Below, piece after piece: positions 58,076 through 64,000 of a stretch of 64,000 nt of DNA. Each line of letters begins with the position of its first letter. Position 1 is the stretch's first letter. A model generated the notes under the pieces. That model did not search any database. It was not told where the DNA came from and worked only from the letters and a program-made list of their open reading frames with translations. The position numbers and the translations under genes are program-made. This DNA comes from Morinoia aosen (Eukaryota > Arthropoda > Malacostraca > Amphipoda > Talitridae), in assembly GCA_030386875.1 (NCBI GenBank), contig CM059576.1, positions 18,914,058-18,978,057 on the forward strand, written 5' to 3'.

Positions 58076-58970
58076 CGCTCTGCAGAACGTATCGCCAAAA
58101 AATGCAATTCAATTCTACAGACTTCCAAACCTTAGACTCTGTCTCAACCCGTTTTGACCTTAGGATTTTAGAATCTTTCATTTTTTAAACGGAAACAATC
58201 CTTAACAATACTTACAATTGTTTCTCGTTGCAAATAGGAAATTGATTGCAATCTTTTTAATTTATTTTTTAGACGTTTGGTTTTCGATATTATTTTTATT
58301 TTTGAACTGATGATGGAGCTGGCCTTCGAATTTTTTGCTAATATAAAACCTTTGATTTATCTACGTTTTAAATTTTCTCATCAATTGGCGGCTCTAGCAA
58401 ATGACTGACCCGTTCAGATATGTACAATACAGTAAATCAGGTACTTAGGCCTCAACGTTATGGATCATGACTTGCAGACGGATAGCTGTCCTTCTGTATT
58501 GTTATGTTTATCTCGAAAAACATTTTATTGCCACCTTCTTATGTTCTATTCAACTTATTGACTCGTTAGAGATTCATTTGACTGTTTTTAACAAGAAAAA
58601 AAAACTTTATTTCCAATAGAGATTGTACAATATTACAATCATTGGTTTTTAAATATCTTAAAATTAATACACTTAGATGATACACACACACGAGTATTGA
58701 AAAACTCGTGTCACTAGTCGAAAAGATATGATTGAGGGCAATGTACTCCTAATCTTGCTTAATCTACATTTGACAATACATGTAATGATAATTATAAGAG
58801 ATAACGCAAATTCATGGACGATGCATTTTCATTGTGGGGTGAAAACACTTTTGACAGTTTACATGTACATGACATAAAACTTCGCAATTATTGATGCCAG
58901 GAAATAATATATGAATCGCTTGTTTCGGCAAATGTTCAAAAGTGTCATTTTAAGGAAGCATGAAAAAAAT
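58076..58970. other. Intergenic, nothing recognised
   Basis: AT-rich spacer without a recognisable gene or repeat structure. Confidence 0.35.
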
Positions 58971-58979
58971 ATATAAATA

Positions 58980-59640
58980 CAAATCCATATACATATATAT
59001 ACGTATATATATATATACACACATACACACACACATACAGATATATATATATATGTACGCATAAGCATGAGGACCAAGAAGATTATAAGTTTTGTATTTC
59101 TAATTCAACAATTTTAACATAACGGTCGTTAGTTAATAAGCATTTTATTTAAATATAAATGGATGATCGCACAACAAATGTATAGTTTGCACATGAATGC
59201 TTTACAATAATAAAGAGATGAGTTAGGTAATGTTACAAGTTGAGAGTGAACAGAAAATGACCATTATCTCTAGTAAAATGCTAGTTGTCAGTCTAGTACA
59301 CACATATGTGCACACATACATGTAAATACATACACATATATGTACACATAAGCATGAGGACCAAGAAGATTATAAGTTTTGTATTTCTGATTCAACAATT
59401 TTAACATACCGGTCATTAGTTAATAAGCATTTTATTTAAATATAAATGGATGATCGCAGAACAAATGTATAGTTTGTACATGAATGCTTTACAATAATAA
59501 AGAGGTGACAAGTTAGGTAATGTTACAAGTTGAGAGTGCACAGAAAAAAGACCATTTTCTCTAGTAAAATGCTAGTTGTCAGTTTAGTACACACATATGT
59601 GCACGTATACATGTAGATATATACACATACGCATGCACAA
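58980..59640. repeat. Tandem segmental duplicate of ~287 bp with CA/TA microsatellites
   Basis: A block starting ATAAGCATGAGGACCAAGAA (59061) recurs at 59348 with high identity through at least the TTGAGAGTG segment. Each copy is preceded by ATATGTACRCATA-type microsatellite and followed by CACACATATGTGCAC. A more diverged relative is at 7735-7905. It is probably a dispersed repeat that duplicated in tandem. Confidence 0.8.
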
Positions 59641-59989
59641 ACATACCCACGCACATACTTACACCAAACTCGTAAGCATACACAAATGCATACACAAATG
59701 CATTCAAATGTGCTTGATCCCTTTAATGTATTGCAAAGTGCTCCGAAGTAAAATATTGCTATGATAATGCACACTATCTTCAGTTGCAAGCTTGTTTGGC
59801 TGAATACTGAAGTAGATTTTTACAATTAATTCGATAAAACTGACACCATATCTACTGCAAATAATCCGCTTGCTACTGCTTGGTACAGAAGGAAATTTCA
59901 CCTCTCAGCTAGGCATCCTTGTTTTTCCTTACAGAAATCCGTTGGCATAAACAAAATTACCCTCTGTTCACACCATGTCCGCCTTTCAG

Positions 59990-60198
59990 CGACCTGATCG
60001 ACCGCGTCGCGCAACGCAGCGAAAGAACCTCATGGTCGCACCAGGCAGACTGGCCAGGCCAGAGAGCGGCGCTGGAGGCAGCGGGTGCCGGCTTCATCAC
60101 TTGGCGGGACTTGGTGCTGCAGTGTTCAGCCGATGTGCGGGTCGTCAAGGGGGCGGCTGAGGCAGCTTTGTCAGAAGACGAGTGGCGCATGAAGACAA
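59990..60198 (+). CDS. Gene B exon B1, paralogue of A1
   Basis: A 209-nt exon with acceptor GTCCGCCTTTCAG and donor A|GTGAGT, 69 open codons, phases identical to exon A1 (17277-17494). It encodes SERTSWSHQADWPGQRAALE, then GFITWRDLVLQCS and AAEAALSEDEWRM. Alignment to A1 is clear over the second half; the first 20 residues are diverged and three codons shorter. The upstream exon of gene B was not found. Local GC is much higher than the flanking intron. The family is unrecognised. Confidence 0.8.
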
Positions 60199-62440
60199 GT
60201 GAGTTAAATTACAGGCAAAAATGCTCACGAAGAGCAAATAATAACTCTATTCTAACCTTCTAACGCGCAATATCATTCATTGAAAGCTTGTGAATATGAT
60301 CAAGATCTTAAATAATTTACTGACTTAGAAGATTTCAAACAAAGATTGCTACCGGTTCCATTTCATATTTTGTCTTATGTCTCAAGCTGCGACCTGTCTC
60401 AGGAACTGACCAAGCACGCACTTGCAACTGCCGTGGAAGACACAATGTCCACCTAACGGAATAACAAAGATGAAGGAATAAATGTACAAGGCCGTGCCCG
60501 CAACAGCCTCTAGTGCAGCAAAAATTACCTTCTTTCACATGCTGACTAAAGTTAATAGGTACGACTATTTTTGACCAAGATCTGTTTCTGAACAAAAGTT
60601 AGCACTTACATGAAGTGTTTTTGGCTGAATTATGTCTTGTAAGGGATCTAGAAACGATTGCTTGAGGAAAACTTCTTATTCCAGGCCCTAACTTCAACCA
60701 ATTACGCTCTAAGAGATACGTCATTAACCCTCCAGCAGTTGTACTCGCTGCTAGGTTTCATTACCGCATGCATTGATACAGTAACGTGTCGGACAATGAG
60801 AAAGTTGTCCCAACATTTTTGTGCTGGTAAGAGTTGTGTTTGTTTAACTCGCCTCATGCATGAGATGAGGAGTACTCATTAGTGTTTAAATTTAAAATAT
60901 AATGCAGGAGGCGCCGTCCTTTATTGCTGCAACGGAACGCGGGTTTTCGCCCTTGTGTTACTCGAGCATTTGCGTAATTCTGCTGAAATACTCGAGCATT
61001 TACTCGATACTCGAGCATTTGCGTAATTCTTCTATACATTCTGCTGAAAATTTCTGGCGTAATGGTTGCGTGTTAGCGCTAGACGTGCGAGTTTTCAAAA
61101 TTTTTATGGTGTGCACACCTTCGTTTCTCATATTTTTATGAACAAGCGGTAGATAAAAAGAGCATTCCCACTTGGAAACTTCCCATAAAACAAAATCCAA
61201 CTGGTACGTTTCAGGAAAAGGGTACCAATACCCCAATGGTCTGCAAATGTAGGATGAACGTTCAAAACTCAGTGAACCATTTTATGGTTGCAGGCTAACA
61301 TCCAGAGTGACCTACACTTGGTTGAATAAACTTTAGCACGAGGTTGGGACCGTTGAAATAAGAACTTTTGATGAAAATGCTTCGTTGAAAGCTTAAAATA
61401 ATTTGGAATTTAGAACTTAGCCACCGAGGTCTCCTGATATTTCGCCCCTAGATTTTACTCGAAGGAAAATTTGAAGATAAAAAAATTAAAGAGGAAAGTA
61501 AAAGATGCTGTAAAGAAGGACGACAGTGAATCGTAACAATGATCGCCATAATAGAAAACCAACGATTTTATTTTAATAGAAAGAAGTCCTACGTAACTCT
61601 CAGCTCGGGACCTCACGTTTCTCCCTCAGGAACACTAACCTCCATGAATACTACATCAGGACGGGTCGCAAAACCAACAAGTTTTTGCTGTCGACGGGGC
61701 AGTTCTCCGTGGCAAGCAGATATTACAATTCCATAACTGCCGCAGTCCACATTTGGACTTCATTCGAGGTCTTCTTAACGAGGAACTTTGAGGCATGAAC
61801 TAAGTTCAATTTGAAAGATTTCTCTGTTGAAACTACGATATTTTTGTTTTAAAACCAATCATGTAGATTCACTTTTTTATATATTGGTCTATTTTAAATT
61901 TTCTCAATCGCTCTACCGGAATTTCGGAAAATTCATGACTGAATCATCTTAATTAAGAATTATTCTTACAGGATGTAAGCATGAAGAATTGCAGATACCT
62001 TAGATTCAGTAAATATGAAGTGTTATACTGATCTCGCAAAGTAATCCTCAATGGTATACACATGTTATTAAATTTCTTTCAATTTAATGGTTAAATTCCT
62101 GACATATCATGAAATTGAAAATGAATCGCCACCGTGCTTTCATTGAAACTACTAAATAGTGAAGTCAACTTATTTCCAAACGTGAATTTTCTTCTCTGAA
62201 GATTTGATCGCTGATAATGAGACAGTGTTTCACAAGTCATAATGCTTGTTGATTTTGCTGAAATATAGACATCAGGATCGTTGTTTCTTTTGGAAAATGC
62301 TCTCCAGAGTACAGCATGCAATATTTTTTTTATATAGCTTATATCGATGACAGCTTTGTTTACAATGTTTATGAATATGCAACAAAATTTATTTCAATGA
62401 ATCCGACTCGCTTTACTTCATATTTACTCCGCGACTGCAG
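60199..62440. other. Gene B intron
   Basis: Contains a short mariner-type relic on the plus strand at about 61400-61520 (RSPDISPLDF, like the third catalytic block). A CTCGAGCATTTGCGTAATTC motif repeats at 60960-61030. No exon recognised. Confidence 0.4.
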
Positions 62441-62642
62441 GTGGTGATGTCACAGCCGTGGCTCTCATGCTGCAGCACGCCCAGCCCCGCCGCCTGCGGG
62501 TAGACATGTCAGCCGCCCGCTTGAGAAAGACGCGCTGGGAGGATGTTGCTCAGCGCAGAGTGGGAGACATTGCACTCCTTTTCGGCTCGTTTTTTGACGA
62601 GGACTCGTGTGATGACCTGCTGCAACCATTCAAAAACAGCAG
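62441..62642 (+). CDS. Gene B exon B2, paralogue of A2
   Basis: A 202-nt exon with acceptor CTCCGCGACTGCAG and donor AG|GTATGT, fully open. It encodes ALMLQHAQPRRLRVDM, SAARLRKTRWEDVA, GDIALLFGSFFDEDS and CDDLLQPFKNS. It pairs with exon A2 and has four more codons in the GDIALL..FFDEDS region. Phase 1 in and phase 2 out agree with its neighbours. Confidence 0.85.
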
Positions 62643-62875
62643 GTATGTTCACATGGGAAACGGGAAAATAGGATATAAGTGGGTGTTCATATTGATTATA
62701 TTACTTCTTGAAAAATGACGCCATTTTCTAAGACAACTACAATAATGAGGCAATCGTATATACTCAATAAATCACAATAAATAGCGCACATAAACGGTCG
62801 CCGGGAAGTAGCTGTAGCGCACAAGCTGCAGCGCACCAAGTGTCGTCAAGGTCCTCACAAAGCTCCCGCTGACAG
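62643..62875. other. Gene B intron (233 bp)
   Basis: A short intron with GTATGT donor and GCTGACAG acceptor. The corresponding gene A intron is 12.7 kb. Confidence 0.7.
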
Positions 62876-63024
62876 GTGTCGACTGGTGGAGTTTAGAGGC
62901 TACATAACCACCGCTGCAGGCGTGGCAGCCCTGGCTGCTGTCTCCACGCCTGTAACGGAACTGCTCGTCTATCTGAGGCAGCCTCTGTCGCTCATAGATC
63001 TTCAGGGCAAATACGCGGAGTTGG
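62876..63024 (+). CDS. Gene B exon B3, paralogue of A3
   Basis: 149 nt, the same length and phases as exon A3. It encodes CRLVEFRGYITTAAGVAAL, then LLVYLRQPLSLIDLQGKYAE. Donor is G|GTGAGT. The gene continues past the window, where counterparts of A4-A6 would be expected. Confidence 0.85.
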
Positions 63025-64000
63025 GTGAGTAATGACAGAACACTTGCCTTGAGCAAGTGAATACGCCGAATGATTCATTTAAACCAGTGCTGTTCACTTT
63101 CTTTGTTGCCCAGCTCCGCATAATGACTATATGAAATAGTTTCACCCCTTGCGTATAAGAACACTTTAATACTGTTGCTCTGAAACTCTGCCAAAAGGAG
63201 CAAAAATTTTATATTTAGAAGTGTCTAAAAATATCATTGTTATTTAAAAAAAGTAACTATATTTTGTGTACTCATAATATAAGAGCCAGCAAGGTTTTTC
63301 ATCTCCCGTCAAAATATCATCAACAACAATGTTACTGTCGGTAGAAGAGCTAATCCTTGGAGGATAACATTTCAAGTACACAGACGCGATTGCCACGATC
63401 ACACACCACGAACAGCCAAGCGTTTAACGCCCAGGAACTTTGGTAGAGTCTAATTGATCAGAGCATCAAGCATAAGCAAGGGACAAACTCCAGAGCTCCT
63501 AGGCTCCAGGTAAGGCTGCTGTAATTGCAACACTGAATGGAAGAGTGAAGATCTTCTAAAGTACAACTAAAAAGTTCCTGAACACCAAAGGATAAAGTGG
63601 TCTAACGAGCGTGGGGTGATCCTCACGCGATGATACAAGTCAAGTGCCTCTACACCGAGATTTAGAGATGCGGAAATTATTCTAAACCTAAAAAACATCT
63701 TTCATTTTTCCGAGTGTCATTCACACAGTGAGATAATTTAAATCAAACTAAAACTTTTAGAAATATTGAAAAATATTTATGAAAGCTTGATAAAATCAGA
63801 GTCTTGCATCGAGTGAAATGCTGATTTCATTAAAACTTTAAGAACGTCTAACTTGACCGTTTCGTTGTTTGGGTAACACCCCAGAGCCGAATTTCTACGC
63901 TCAGAAAATACCATGGAAGCGCTGGGTTGTATCCCTTCAGAATTCTCACGGAAGACATGAAGACACAATCCATGAACACTCATGAACACTCATCTGTTGA
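63025..64000. other. Gene B intron, right edge
   Basis: AT-rich with no recognisable exon. The minus frame 63777-63989 is unsupported. Confidence 0.4.

Overview
The window is nuclear DNA from an animal, most likely an arthropod and probably an insect. It is AT-rich. Genes are split into short, more GC-rich exons by introns full of transposons. One gene carries a DUF4806-type domain, a domain common in arthropods. The mobile elements (Penelope-like, Tc1/mariner, piggyBac, Gmr1-like Ty3/gypsy, LINE) and scattered degenerate TTAGG-like tracts also fit. I cannot name the species. No bacterial operon, CRISPR array or prokaryotic signal is present.

Region 1-7.3 kb: a minus-strand DUF4806-like gene can be followed through six or seven exons (about 4730 to 2304). 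It is flanked by a CpG-rich segment with a long hairpin (about 0.96-1.37 kb) and a 1.4-kb AAGTACCAAT-type array (5.08-6.48 kb). Region 8.4-14.4 kb: two decayed Tc1/mariner relics, a 27-bp minisatellite, and a 5'-truncated Penelope-like element with RT, a frameshifted GIY-YIG domain and a hammerhead-like 3' motif.

Region 15.6-48.5 kb (gene A) and 59.9-63.0 kb (gene B): two tandem copies of one unrecognised leucine-rich protein gene, read from exon homology and matching splice phases. Three consecutive exons of A (17277-17494, 23875-24065, 36727-36875) correspond to three of B (59990-60198, 62441-62642, 62876-63024), with the same phase at every junction. A occupies more than 30 kb because its introns hold nested transposons. 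B covers its three exons in about 3 kb and runs off the right edge. A has a probable one-base frame lesion in its second homologous exon.

Insertions in gene A introns: a 4.46-kb Gmr1-like Ty3/gypsy element (18074-22535) with two 604-bp LTRs, a TATAC target duplication and a large pol deletion. A mariner relic is split by a near-perfect palindromic tRNA-like element with 12-bp target duplications (26.9-27.2 kb). A LINE (30.5-33.2 kb) carries a piggyBac-type MITE. A MITE at 38.4 kb is followed by a Tc1 element broken by a nested insertion that itself contains a foldback element (40251-40790). A piggyBac-like element has both ends (43238-44923), and a 67-bp tandem array lies at 46.4-47.9 kb. Between genes A and B are a 20-bp array, a 3.9-kb LTR element without recognisable coding (50436-54320), a 26-bp array and a roughly 53-bp array. 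Most open reading frames in the window are by-products of repeats or transposon debris, not host genes.
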